From NCBI RefSeq assembly GCF_000720635.1, contig NZ_JOCF01000031.1, forward strand, positions 62,001 to 126,000: DNA of 64,000 nt, given 5' to 3'. This stretch comes from Streptomyces sp. NRRL WC-3742. Its GTDB lineage: Bacteria; Actinomycetota; Actinomycetes; Streptomycetales; Streptomycetaceae. The translations under genes and the position numbers were made by a program. This document shows, one piece after another, positions 15,673-26,855 of the stretch. Positions within the stretch are counted from its first letter, which is position 1. Each line of letters begins with the position of its first letter. The notes below the pieces were generated by a model that did not search any database, had not been told where the DNA came from, and saw only the letters and a program-made list of their open reading frames with translations.

Positions 15673-16680
15673 GTGGCTATCCACGACTCTACCGCCATGG
15701 CCGCCTCCGGATACGGAAAGCGCTCCGCTCCGGACCAGTTCCCTCGCGGCGCCACTGACTTCTCCCATCTCCCCGCCCGCGAGGCGTACCTCGCCTCGCT
15801 CATCGACCGGCTCCCTGACGGCGCGGCGATGGACGTCAAAACCCTCGCCGCGTACCAGCCCCTCTTCGGGCAGATGGCCGTCCGTACGGCGCTCAACAGG
15901 CTCTCCGCCGCAGGTCACCTGCGTCGCATCCGGGAGCGCATCGACTCCAAGGACTGCCGGTGGGTGCACCGCACCTACTTCTCCCGGACCCCGCGCAGCG
16001 ATGCCTGGTGGGACCGCTTCATCGCCACCGGCGAGGCGTCAACACCCGCCGATCCCGATCCCCCGAAAGAGCGACCGGCCACTCCGGCCCAGGCGCCGGC
16101 CCAGACCCCCGCCTACGCGGCCCTCGCCGACCTCGGCCTCGCCGACGCCCGGCTCTCCCTCTCCGCCGCCGACTGCACCGCCCTCGAACCGCTCGCCGCC
16201 GAATGGTTCGCCCGGGGCACCACCCCGGCCCTCTTCACGGCCGCCCTCGCCTCCGGACTCCCGCCGGAGATCCACAGCCCGGCGGCCTTCACCCGCCGCC
16301 GCCTGGTCGACAAGCTGCCGCCGGAACGCCCGGTGTCGGCTGTCCGCATCACCGAGTGCACCGCCTGCCGAGCCCCCTGCCGCCAACCCGCCCTCCTCGG
16401 CGGCCTCTGCCGCCCCTGCCGCAGCACCCCGACACCGCCCCCGCCCACCGGCCTCTCTCCTGCCGCCGTCCACCACCACGCCGCCCGCATCCGGCAGGCG
16501 ATGGCCACAGGGACCCGCGCGGGGAGGGGGCCAGGTCCGCTGACAACGGCGAGGCCCCGCACCCCAGGTGTCGGGGGTGCGGGGCCGTCGTGCGCGCGGG
16601 AACCAGGGCGGGAGTCAGGACAGGAAGATCAGGACGGGAAGATCGGGGCGGAGACGACGTTCTCCTCGGCACTGTCGTAG
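15673..16680 (+). CDS. MarR-like winged-helix protein with C-terminal Cys cluster
   Basis: N-terminal half contains a winged-helix DNA-binding pattern (AREAYLASLIDRLPDGAAMDVKTLAAYQPLFGQMAVRTALNRLSAAGHLRRIRERI) followed by WVHRTYFSRTPRSDAWW. This type of MarR-like regulator is frequent in Streptomyces. The C-terminal part holds CxxCxxxC...CxxC (CTACRAPCRQ and LCRPCRS), likely a zinc-binding knuckle. Target and signal are unknown. The start is uncertain: GTG 15673 has GGGA at 9 bases, ATG 15697 has no clear site, and the frame is open to 15505 but that would place the hairpin 15610-15641 inside the gene. The last 52 bases overlap the convergent lectin gene. Confidence 0.7.
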   Translation: MAIHDSTAMAASGYGKRSAPDQFPRGATDFSHLPAREAYLASLIDRLPDGAAMDVKTLAAYQPLFGQMAVRTALNRLSAAGHLRRIRERIDSKDCRWVHRTYFSRTPRSDAWWDRFIATGEASTPADPDPPKERPATPAQAPAQTPAYAALADLGLADARLSLSAADCTALEPLAAEWFARGTTPALFTAALASGLPPEIHSPAAFTRRRLVDKLPPERPVSAVRITECTACRAPCRQPALLGGLCRPCRSTPTPPPPTGLSPAAVHHHAARIRQAMATGTRAGRGPGPLTTARPRTPGVGGAGPSCAREPGRESGQEDQDGKIGAETTFSSALS

Positions 16681-17165
16681 CAGCCGAACAGGCGGACCTG
16701 GGCGCCCTGGTAGAGGCCGCCCCAGGAGTTGAGGCAGTTGGCGGAGGCGACCTTCGGCTGGATCTGCCTGCCGTTGCCCTTGTAGACCCAGTTGAACCAG
16801 GTGTCGTTCGCCGAGCCCTGGGTGCAGGGGTAGAGGCGCATGTGGTTGCCCGTGGTGTCGCCCCCCTCCCAGTTGTTCACGCACAGGACGTGCCCGTTGT
16901 TGCTCCCGGACGCGTGGATCTCGAAGTGGGTCGCGTCAGCCGGGTACAGCGAGAACTGCTGAGCCTCGGTGCCGTTGCAGCCCCAGATCTGGACCGTGGC
17001 ACCGGTGTCGAAGCTGCCGCCGGAGACGTCGAGGCAGTACCCGTTGGCGAACCGGACCTCACCCCAGACCGAGCGGGTATCGGCGTGAGCGGTGCCGGTG
17101 CCGAGCGTGGCGGCGAGCAGAGGCGTCGCGGCGACTGCGGCGAACTTGGCCAGGAATTTGCGCAT
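16629..17165 (-). CDS. Secreted ricin-type lectin domain protein (178 aa)
   Basis: ATG at 17165 follows GGGGGAG. The first 29 residues are a classic signal peptide (MRKFLAKF, then AAVAATPLLAATLGTG, cleavage after AHA). The mature part of about 150 residues is a carbohydrate-binding beta-trefoil: NGYCLDVSGGSFDTGATVQIWGC with AQQFSLY, then VLCVNNWEG and ANCLNSWGGLYQGAQVRLFGC. These are three ricin-B-like repeats with paired Cys residues that would form disulfides. No catalytic domain is attached, so it is a stand-alone secreted sugar-binding protein. No link with the PKS pathway is evident. Confidence 0.88.
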   Translation of the reverse strand: MRKFLAKFAAVAATPLLAATLGTGTAHADTRSVWGEVRFANGYCLDVSGGSFDTGATVQIWGCNGTEAQQFSLYPADATHFEIHASGSNNGHVLCVNNWEGGDTTGNHMRLYPCTQGSANDTWFNWVYKGNGRQIQPKVASANCLNSWGGLYQGAQVRLFGCYDSAEENVVSAPIFPS

Positions 17166-17291
17166 GGTGGTGCTCCCCCGTTGATCAGCAAGATGTTGAC
17201 CGTGATCGTAGGGGATTCCCTCCGAACCTTGATCATCGAGCGAGGACGAACTGGAATCGGAGCGGGGCGGTGGGCGCGGGGCGGTGACCTC

Positions 17292-17326
17292 TGCACAGGA
17301 AGTCGGCGGGGCCGACTTCCTGTGCA
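17292..17326. terminator. Perfect 15-bp hairpin with GGAAGTCGG core
   Basis: TGCACAGGAAGTCGG (17292-17306), 5-base loop, CCGACTTCCTGTGCA (17312-17326), 24 bases beyond the stop of the minus-strand methyltransferase gene. The same stem core appears in two hairpins after the PKS operon (21414-21450 and 21502-21538). Confidence 0.75.
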
Positions 17327-17349
17327 CCGCGTTTTGCCGAGGCTCTGGT

Positions 17350-18399
17350 TCACAGTGTGTTGTCGGGGCTGTCGAGCCAGGCATGGTGGGTGTACTCGGT
17401 GACGGTGAGGCCGAAGCGTTCGGGGCCGGGGCTGCCCTGGTCCTGCCACCAGCCGTAGGCGGTCTCGACCTCGTCCCAGAGGCGGTCGGTGTCGGAGTCC
17501 CAGGCCGTCCAGATGTCGGGGACGAGGAGGCCGAGGGCGAAGCGGGCCTCCCGGCTGTTGCCGGTGACCTTGTGCGGGGAGAAGGTGCTGGTGCTCTCGT
17601 CGGTGCGGTGGTCGTCCCGGACGATGTCCCGGAAGATGCGCAGGTCGCGGCACTGGTTGCGCATGAGTACGGACGCGGAGTGGGGGCTGAACCGCCCTTC
17701 GGCGTGATCCTCCGCGACGGTCAGCCTGAGCAGGCCCCAGGGGATCATCGGGCTGTCCCAGGGCGTGAGGATGACCCCGCCGGGCTCGGTCTGCTCGATC
17801 CAGGCCCAGGGGACTCGCCGGACGGCGCAGGTCGAGACGACGCGGTCGTACGGCGCTTGGTGGGGCCAGCCCAGCGAGCCGTCGCCGCAGAGCAGTTCGA
17901 CGCTCAGGCCGGCCGCGTTCAGGTTCGCCCACGCCTGCCGGGCGACGTTCTCGTTAACCTCTACCGAGGCGACCCGGCCGGGCCCGAGCCGGTGGGCCAG
18001 CAGGGCGGCGTTCCAGCCGGTGCCGGTGCCGATCTCCAGCACCTTCATGCCGGGCTGCACATCGAGGTCGCGCAGCATCCGGACGACGATCGAGGGCGCG
18101 GAGGCCGAGGACGACGGCCAGACATCCTCACCCGGCTGCTCCCCGTCGTTCACCTGGGTGACGATCGGGACGTCGAAGTACGCCTCCGCGAACCAGCGTT
18201 GATGGTCGGCGGAGAGGTCACACGGCTCGTAGCCGCCGAGCCCGTTCTCCAGCCAGATGCGTTCGGGGAGGAAGTGATGACGCGGCACCGCCGTGAGCGC
18301 CTCCACCCATTCGCGGGGGACCGGGCCGTCGAGCGCTGCCTCGACGGCCCGGAGCAGGCTGCGCGATGCGGCGTGCTCCGGTCGATACAAGGAACTCAC
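17350..18399 (-). CDS. PCMT-like SAM-dependent methyltransferase (349 aa)
   Basis: Resembles protein-L-isoaspartate O-methyltransferases: EALTAVPRHHFLPERIW near 33-49, and the SAM-binding motif I VLEIGTGTGWNAALLAHRLG at 120-139 followed by VASVEVNENVARQA and a YDRVVSTCAVRRVPWAWIEQ block. It is longer than housekeeping PCMT (about 220 residues) because of a C-terminal extension of about 130 residues. Such long forms in actinomycetes sit near regulators or peptide-modification genes; its substrate is unknown. Start GTG at 18399 with AGGGACGG further upstream. It lies 23 bases after the small membrane peptide gene and is probably co-transcribed with it and the ATPase gene at 18563. Confidence 0.85.
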   Translation of the reverse strand: MSSLYRPEHAASRSLLRAVEAALDGPVPREWVEALTAVPRHHFLPERIWLENGLGGYEPCDLSADHQRWFAEAYFDVPIVTQVNDGEQPGEDVWPSSSASAPSIVVRMLRDLDVQPGMKVLEIGTGTGWNAALLAHRLGPGRVASVEVNENVARQAWANLNAAGLSVELLCGDGSLGWPHQAPYDRVVSTCAVRRVPWAWIEQTEPGGVILTPWDSPMIPWGLLRLTVAEDHAEGRFSPHSASVLMRNQCRDLRIFRDIVRDDHRTDESTSTFSPHKVTGNSREARFALGLLVPDIWTAWDSDTDRLWDEVETAYGWWQDQGSPGPERFGLTVTEYTHHAWLDSPDNTL

Positions 18400-18422
18400 T
18401 TCGTGTTGCCGTCCCTAACTGT

Positions 18423-18566
18423 TCAGTGGGCGCGGTGGATCAGGACGAGAGCGGCGGTGACCACGTGCAACGCGGCAGCTGCGGACACCCCGTAGGCGGT
18501 CCAGATGTGGACGGGATCGGGGGTGGGTGATGCGTCCTCGGGATCTTCTGGTGGGACGGGCTTCAC
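18423..18566 (-). CDS. 47-residue single-span membrane peptide
   Basis: Small frame between the ATPase and methyltransferase genes. GTG at 18566 overlaps the TGA of the ATPase gene (18563-18565) in a four-base GTGA overlap, typical of translational coupling. The peptide has a Pro/Asp-rich N-terminus (VPPEDPEDASPTPDP) and one hydrophobic helix (about 20-43: HIWTAYGVSAAAALHVV then TAALVLI) ending IHRAH. A longer version from ATG 18626 would overlap the ATPase gene by 64 bases. Function unknown. Confidence 0.55.
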   Translation of the reverse strand: MKPVPPEDPEDASPTPDPVHIWTAYGVSAAAALHVVTAALVLIHRAH

Positions 18567-19021
18567 CGCGGGGTCGGAAGGTCGGCGTGGACGATCTTCC
18601 CGAGTGCGAGGGGCGTGACGCCCCAACGCCCACGGGTGAGTTGGTGAACCATGGAGAGGCCACGCCCCGAGGTGGCACCGTCCCCGGCCCGGATCATCAC
18701 GGGCATCGCGCGGGAGCCGTCACCGACGAGGATGCGGACGACCCGGGAGGAGGGGCGCCGGATCGCGACGACCATGCGGGTCTGGCAGCCGGTCCTGATG
18801 GCGTTGGTCGCCAACTCGCTGACGATCAGGGTGGCATCGTCCACCAGCTCGTCCAGATCCCATTCCTGGAGCTTCGCCCGCACCAGCCGCCGAGACGCCC
18901 CCACCGACTCCGGCAGGTAGGGCAGGCAGATGGTCGCCGGCTCCGAGTGCTGATGGATCTGGACACCCAAGTCGGGCCGCCGCGCGACAGCGCCTCTCAC
19001 AGTGTTCGAGAGGAGGTTCAT
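18563..19021 (-). CDS. RsbW-like ATP-binding protein (152 aa)
   Basis: HATPase_c domain of the anti-sigma factor/serine kinase type common in Streptomyces: N-box SELATNAIRTG near 68-78 and a later G-box GRGLSMVHQL. Such proteins bind ATP and control partners by protein contacts or phosphorylation. ATG at 19021 follows a perfect AAGGAG at 8 bases. It is divergent from the XRE regulator at 19200; the 178 bases between them hold both promoters. The stop overlaps the 47-residue peptide gene. Confidence 0.88.
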   Translation of the reverse strand: MNLLSNTVRGAVARRPDLGVQIHQHSEPATICLPYLPESVGASRRLVRAKLQEWDLDELVDDATLIVSELATNAIRTGCQTRMVVAIRRPSSRVVRILVGDGSRAMPVMIRAGDGATSGRGLSMVHQLTRGRWGVTPLALGKIVHADLPTPR

Positions 19022-19199
19022 CAGCGCTTCTCCTTAGCGGCTGGGGCAAAGCTGCCGACGAACAGACAACTGCACCTCAGGGACGTGGAGCTGGGTCCGA
19101 AGCATGCCGGGCATGGCCTATGCAGATTCCGCATCACAGACAGTTCCGGTGCGGATACGCTCGGCATATCGGGTGTGATCAGTGCAAGCAGGAGAAGCC

Positions 19200-20474
19200 A
19201 TGTCACGGACGACCAGCAGAGACACCGCTGTTCTCTCGCCCGGTGAGGTGATCCGCCGGGCGCGGGTGCTCAGTGGTCGCTCGCAGACGGATGTGGCCTC
19301 GGAGCTGGGGTATCACCAGTCGAAGATCAGTCGCTTGGAGAGCGGGAAGGGCACGCAGGACATCGAGGTCCTGCGTGCCGTCGCGGCCGTGCTCGGCATT
19401 CCGCTGGCGAGCTTCGGCCTCGCGCCCCCGGCTCACACGGACAGCAGGATGGACGATATGCACCGCCGAAACTTCCTGGCCGCGAGTGCCGCTGCGCTCG
19501 CGGCCCCCGTGAGCCATCCGCGAGTGGCGAAGGATCTCGTGCGGGAGCTCCTGCCCGGACCGGTGCGGCTGGATCAGGCCCCTCTTTCGACGGCTGTGCT
19601 TTCGGCCCGACTGTCCCAGGCCCGGAGGTGCTTCTACAGCTGCCGTTATGCCGAACTCGAGGCGAAGCTACCGCAGTTGATCGCCGATCTGCGCAGTGCG
19701 CAGCACGCAGATCGAGCCGATGATCACGCGCTCTCCGGGATGCTCGCTACGGCCTACCAGACTGCCGTGAGCCTGCTGCTCAAACTCGGTGACCATGGAA
19801 ACGCCTGGCTCGCTGTCGGCCGGGCCATGACCGAGGCGGAGCGGAGTTGCGACCCGGTGGTGCTGGCGTCCAGTGTCCGGGTTCAGGCACATGTCCTTGC
19901 CCGCGATCGGCACACCGCACCTGCCATCAACCTGATCCGTCACACCGCCGACCAGCTCGCCGGCCGCTACGACAAACGATCGCCCGGCTACCTTGCGGCG
20001 TTCGGTCTGATGCTTCTCCGTGGTGTGACTGCCGCGAGCGCGGGCGGAGACCGCGCGAAGGCGGGTGAATTCCTCGCCGAGGCCCGAGACGTCGCGCGAT
20101 ACGTGGATCTCGACGGGCCGGAATCCTGGGCGAACTTCAGCCCCACGAACGTTGCGCTCCATGGAGTCAGCTCCGCCGTGGCGCTCGGTGATGCCGGGGT
20201 GGCGCTGGCGGATGCCCAGCCTCTGATGCGTCGCCGTATCCCGGTCCCAGAGCGGCGTGCCGCACTCTGGGTGGATGCTGCCCGGGCCCACAGCCAACAG
20301 GGCAAACTGGCCGAGGCGGTCCAGGCGTTGAGGATCGCTGATGGCTGCGCATCGGAGGACGTCCGTCGTCGCCCCAGTGTGTTGGATCTGGTCGGAGATA
20401 TGGCTGCACGAGACCGGCGCGGTAGTGTTCCGGAACTTCGCCGCCTCTGCCAGGAGTTGGGGGTTCCGATTTGA
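19200..20474 (+). CDS. XRE-family regulator with TPR-like C-terminal part (424 aa)
   Basis: N-terminal helix-turn-helix of Cro/C1 type (VIRRARVLSGRSQTDVASELGYHQSKISRLESGKG, about 18-52), then MHRRNFLAASAAALAAP, which looks like a Tat-type run but is common inside this Streptomyces family, and a helical TPR-like C-terminal half. Likely senses a ligand or partner and controls nearby genes, perhaps the ATPase gene on the other strand. ATG at 19200 follows CAGGAGAA. Its TGA overlaps the ATG of the flavoprotein gene (TGATG), so the two are coupled. Confidence 0.9.
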   Translation: MSRTTSRDTAVLSPGEVIRRARVLSGRSQTDVASELGYHQSKISRLESGKGTQDIEVLRAVAAVLGIPLASFGLAPPAHTDSRMDDMHRRNFLAASAAALAAPVSHPRVAKDLVRELLPGPVRLDQAPLSTAVLSARLSQARRCFYSCRYAELEAKLPQLIADLRSAQHADRADDHALSGMLATAYQTAVSLLLKLGDHGNAWLAVGRAMTEAERSCDPVVLASSVRVQAHVLARDRHTAPAINLIRHTADQLAGRYDKRSPGYLAAFGLMLLRGVTAASAGGDRAKAGEFLAEARDVARYVDLDGPESWANFSPTNVALHGVSSAVALGDAGVALADAQPLMRRRIPVPERRAALWVDAARAHSQQGKLAEAVQALRIADGCASEDVRRRPSVLDLVGDMAARDRRGSVPELRRLCQELGVPI

Positions 20475-21034
20475 TGGCGCGCCGAGGGCCGATCCTCTAC
20501 ATCATCGTCTGCGCGGCGGGAATCGCCGACGGCGTTGGCGAGCTGATCGCGGCTGCCCATGCGGAAGGCTGGGCAGTTGTCGTGGTCGCCACCCCCAGCG
20601 CTCTCGGGTTCATAGACCAGGAAGCCATCGAGTCTCAGAGTGGCTACCCGATCCGCTCGGCGTGGTCCACGCCGAGCGGATCGCCATCGGTGCCCCGGGC
20701 CGACGCCATTGCGGTTGCTCCAGCCACGTTCAACACCATCAACAAGTGGGCGGCGGGCATCGCCGACACGCTCGCACTCGGCATCCTGTGCGAGGCTTAC
20801 GGGCTCGGTATCCCCGTGGCCGTACAGCCCTACCTCAACTCCGCCCAGGCCGCTCACCCCGCATATGTCGAGAGCTTGACCCGCCTCCGGGCAATGGATG
20901 TATTCATCGGCGACTACGTTCCCCACAAGCCCAAGTCCGGTGGTGGCCGGAACGCCTACAACTGGATCAGCGTCCTCGACCTGCTCCGGCCGGTGATGCA
21001 ATCGAGGGGCGGGGAAGCCAGCAATGGTGACTGA
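20474..21034 (+). CDS. Flavoprotein of the HFCD (Dfp/LanD-like) family (186 aa)
   Basis: Rossmann-like flavoprotein with LYIIVCAAGIADG at the start and the family motif APATFNTINKWAAGIADTLALG near 82-103 (compare PA-N-A in Dfp, UbiX and EpiD). No decarboxylase substrate is evident. In Streptomyces such proteins are usually encoded directly after an XRE regulator, as here. The start ATG 20474 overlaps the regulator stop; a TTG one codon earlier is also possible. Role unknown. Confidence 0.85.
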   Translation: MARRGPILYIIVCAAGIADGVGELIAAAHAEGWAVVVVATPSALGFIDQEAIESQSGYPIRSAWSTPSGSPSVPRADAIAVAPATFNTINKWAAGIADTLALGILCEAYGLGIPVAVQPYLNSAQAAHPAYVESLTRLRAMDVFIGDYVPHKPKSGGGRNAYNWISVLDLLRPVMQSRGGEASNGD

Positions 21035-21051
21035 CGAACAGGCCAAGGGGC

Positions 21052-21117
21052 ACGGCGGGCTACCTCTTCGAGGCGGGGATGCTCAAGCTGGCCGAACGGT
21101 CCGGAGGCCGTTGCCGC
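21052..21117 (+). pseudogene. Possible remnant of an HD-domain gene
   Basis: One frame reads TAGYLFEAGMLKLAERSGG, which resembles the N-terminal part of actinobacterial HD-domain proteins (pattern FLFEvGxLKrxxRSGW). There is a stop just upstream, no start, and the similarity ends after about 20 residues. Short and uncertain. Confidence 0.25.
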
Positions 21118-21413
21118 CGTAACTCCGGGTCACGTGCTCTGAGCTTCCACGGAACGGCCTCCTCAGGTACTGGCACACGCCATCCTGGGATCCCAACCAC
21201 TCTGAGAGGTAACCCGGATGGCGAGGAGGCTGCCTTCGTCGGAACCACCTCCGCAGATTCTGGCCGACTCCAGGCGCGCGCTGACTGGCCGGACGAGGTT
21301 TGGGTGGGAGTGCGGGGCGCGGGCTCTCGGCTGCAGCGCGTGGGGTGGTTCGGGGTGAGGCCGGTCGCCGAGGCCGAGCAGGAGAGGGACTCTCGCGCAG
21401 GGGATGCGGGGTG

Positions 21414-21450
21414 CCGCGCAGGAAGTCGGTGGGGCCGACTTCCTGCGCGG
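21414..21450. terminator. Perfect 16-bp hairpin downstream of the PKS operon
   Basis: CCGCGCAGGAAGTCGG (21414-21429), 5-base loop, CCGACTTCCTGCGCGG (21435-21450). About 100 bases past the PKS-D stop on the minus strand. Second of two terminators in series. Confidence 0.75.
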
Positions 21451-21501
21451 GTGTGGGCGTTGTGGTGGGTGGGGCGTGGTGTGGCTGTTGCGCAAGCAGG
21501 G

Positions 21502-21538
21502 CGGCGCCGGAAGTCGGGGGGACCGACTTCCGGCGCCG
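21502..21538. terminator. Perfect 16-bp hairpin directly after PKS-D
   Basis: CGGCGCCGGAAGTCGG (21502-21517), 5-base loop, CCGACTTCCGGCGCCG (21523-21538). Thirteen bases past the PKS-D stop codon (21551). Shares the GGAAGTCGG/CCGACTTCC core with hairpins at 21414 and 17292. Confidence 0.8.
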
Positions 21539-21550
21539 GGCGTGAGGAGG

Positions 21551-24166
<2,616 letters not shown>

Positions 24167-24168
24167 GG

Positions 24169-26826
24169 CTGCCGGTCGAAGGCGTAGGTGGGCAGGTCGA
24201 CGGGGGCGGCCTGGGCGGGGAGCAGCGGGGTCCAGTCGATGCGGGCGCCGCGCGTCCAGAGGGTGCCGAGGGCTTCGAGGGCGATCCGGTCCTCGGGGTG
24301 CCTGCGGCGGGTGACGGGCGCGACGGTGAGCTGTTCCTCGTCGGCGAGGATCTGGCGGGTGAGGGCGGTGAGGATGGCGTCGGGGCCGGTTTCGATGTAG
24401 GTGGTGATGCCCTGGGCGTGGGCGGCGCCCAGGCCGTCCGCGAATCGGACGGCTTCGCGGACGTGGCGCACCCAGTACTCGGGGTCGGTGAGCTGGGCTG
24501 AAGTCGCCATTGTTCCGGTGACGTTGGAGACGACGGGGATCGTCGGCTCGTGGTAGGCGATGCTCTCGGCGACCGTGCGGAACTCGTCGAGCATCGGGTC
24601 CATGAGCGGGGAGTGGAAGGCGTGGCTGACGCGCAGGCGCTGGGACTTGCGGCCCGAGGCGGCGAGCTGCTCGGCGACGGCGGTGACGGTGGCGTCCTCG
24701 CCGGAGATCACCACGGAGGTGGGCGCGTTGACGGCGGCGATGGCGGCGGTGTGCTCGTGTCCGGCGAGGAGCGGGAGGACGTCGGCCTCGGTGGCCTGGA
24801 CGGCGATCATCGCGCCGCCGGTGGGCAGTTCCTGCATCAGCCGCCCGCGTGCGGCGACGAGCCGGGCCGCGTCCGCCAGTGAGAACACCCCGGCGACGTG
24901 CGCGGCGGCCAGTTCGCCGATGGAGTGCCCGATCAGGGCGGCGGCCCGCAGCCCGTGGCTCTCCAACAGCCGGTACGCGGCGACCTCGAAGGCGAACAGC
25001 GCAGGCTGCGTGTACTGCGTCCGGTCCAACTCGTCAGAGTCGGAAGCCTCGAAGCACAGGTCGCGCAGCGACCGCCCGAGCAGCGGGTCGAAGGCCGCAC
25101 ACACCTCCTCGAAGGCCGCCTCGAAGACCGGGAACGCGGCGGACAACTCCCGCCCCATCCCGGCCCGCTGAGCGCCCTGCCCGGTGAACAGCACGCCCAC
25201 CTTCGGCGCCCCCTGCGCCGCCCCGGTGACCGCCAACCGCCCGAGCTCGCCCCGGAGTTCGTCCAGCTTCGCGCCGACCACCACGGCCCGGTGCTCGAAG
25301 ACCGTCCGCCCGTGCAGCGCCTTGGCGACGGCGCCCGGGTGCAACTCCGGCTGCCGCTCGACGAGTTCGGCGAGCTTGCCCGCCTGCCCGCGCAGCGCCT
25401 CGGGGCCGGCGGCCGACAGCAGCCAGGCGTGCGGCCGGGCCTGCTCCTCGGTTTCCGTCCCCTCCGAGGGCTCGGCCTGCTCCAGCACCACGTGCGCGTT
25501 CGTCCCGCTGATGCCGAAGGAGGAGACGGCCGCCCGGCGCGGGCGGTCGAGCTCGGGCCAGTCGCGCTGCGAGGTGAGCAGTTCCACCGCGCCCGTGTCC
25601 CACTCGACGTGCGGGCTCGGCTCCTCCACGTGGAGTGTTCTCGGCAGGACGCCGTGCCGCAGCGCCATCACCATCTTGATGACGCCGCCGACCCCGGCGG
25701 CCGCCTGCGCGTGCCCGATGTTGGACTTGAAGGAGCCCAGCAGCAGCGGCCGGCCCCCCGGGCGCTCCTGCCCGTACGTGGCGAGCAGCGCCTGTGCCTC
25801 GATCGGGTCGCCGAGGGTGGTGCCGGTGCCGTGCGCCTCGACGGCGTCGACGTCGGCGGGCGTCAGCCCGGCGTTGTCGAGGGCCTGGCGGATGACGCGC
25901 TCCTGGGAGGGGCCGTTGGGCGCCGTGATGCCGTTGCTGGCGCCGTCCTGGTTGACCGCCGACCCGCGCACGACGGCGAGCACGCGGTGGCCCTTGGCCC
26001 GGGCGACGGAGAGCCGCTCCAGTGCGAGGACGCCGACGCCCTCGGCCCAGGAGGTGCCGTCGGCGGAGGAGGAGAAGGACTTGCAGCGCCCGTCGGGGGC
26101 GAGGCCCCGTTGGCGGCTGAACTCCAGGAACATGCCGGGCGTGGCCATCACGGTGACGCCGCCGGCGAGCGCCAGTTCGCAGTCGCCGTTGCGCAGGGCC
26201 TGGGCGGCGAGGTGCAGGGCGACGAGGGAGGAGGAGCAGGCGGTGTCGAGGGTGACGGCCGGGCCCTCCAGGCCGAGGGCGTAGGCGACGCGGCCGGAGA
26301 TCAGGCTGCCGCCGCTGGTGGAGGCGAGCAGGGCGTTCATGCCGTAGTCGTGGTACATCACGCCCGCGAAGACGCCGGTGCGGGAGCCGCGCAGGGTGCG
26401 CGGGTCGAGGCCGATCCGCTCGATCGCCTCCCAGGAGGCTTCGAGCAGGAGGCGCTGCTGCGGGTCGATACCGACGGCCTCGCGAGGGGAGATGCCGAAG
26501 AACTTCGGGTCGAACTCGGCGGCGTCGTACAGGAATCCGGCGCGGCGGCAGTAGGAGGTGCCGGGGTTCTCGGGGTCGTCGTGGAAGAGGCCCTCGATGT
26601 CCCAGCCCCGGTCCTCGGGCAGCTCGGAGACGGCGTCGCGGCCCTCGATCACCAGGTCCCAGAGCTGTTCGGGGGTGGTGACGCCGCCGGGGTAGCGGCA
26701 GGCCATGCCGACGACGGCGATCGGCTCGCGGTCCTTGTCGCGGACCTCCTGGAGGCGCTGCCGGGTGCTGTGCAGCTCGGCGGTGACGCGCTTGAGGTAC
26801 TCGACCAACTGCTCTTCACTGGGCAC
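24169..26826 (-). CDS. PKS-D, 5' part: KS-AT (malonyl), interrupted by frameshift
   Basis: Start GTG 26826 follows AGGAAGG. The protein begins with a coiled-coil docking helix ([25 protein letters not shown]), then KS (Cys197 in TACSSS; later [10 protein letters not shown] and [10 protein letters not shown]) and AT (Ser635 in GHSIGE; HAFH, so malonyl-CoA). At 24169 the frame passes from YAFDRQ straight into nonsense Pro/Ser-rich sequence, which runs to a stop at 23554. In sister modules this position reads [13 protein letters not shown] and continues into DH. So a deletion with a net frame change separates KS-AT from DH-KR-ACP. It could be a real mutation that ends the assembly line one module early, or a sequence or assembly error in a repeated region. 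The gene follows PKS-C by 29 bases. Confidence 0.85.
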
Positions 26827-26855
26827 GGTTGTGTCCTTCCTCAGCTGGGACCGGC

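Larger units (their letters stand above)
21035..21550. other. Gene-poor stretch with HD-type remnant and two terminators
   Basis: About 515 bases between the flavoprotein gene and the end of the PKS operon. Contents are the possible gene remnant at 21052-21117 and hairpins at 21414-21450 and 21502-21538. No intact gene was found; open frames across 21120-21410 lack recognisable content. Confidence 0.6.

Noticed and set aside
19440..19520. Tat signal peptide in the XRE regulator (RRNFLAASAAALAAP)
   Set aside because: It lies after the DNA-binding domain, not at the N-terminus; this run is a common feature of the cytoplasmic regulator family.
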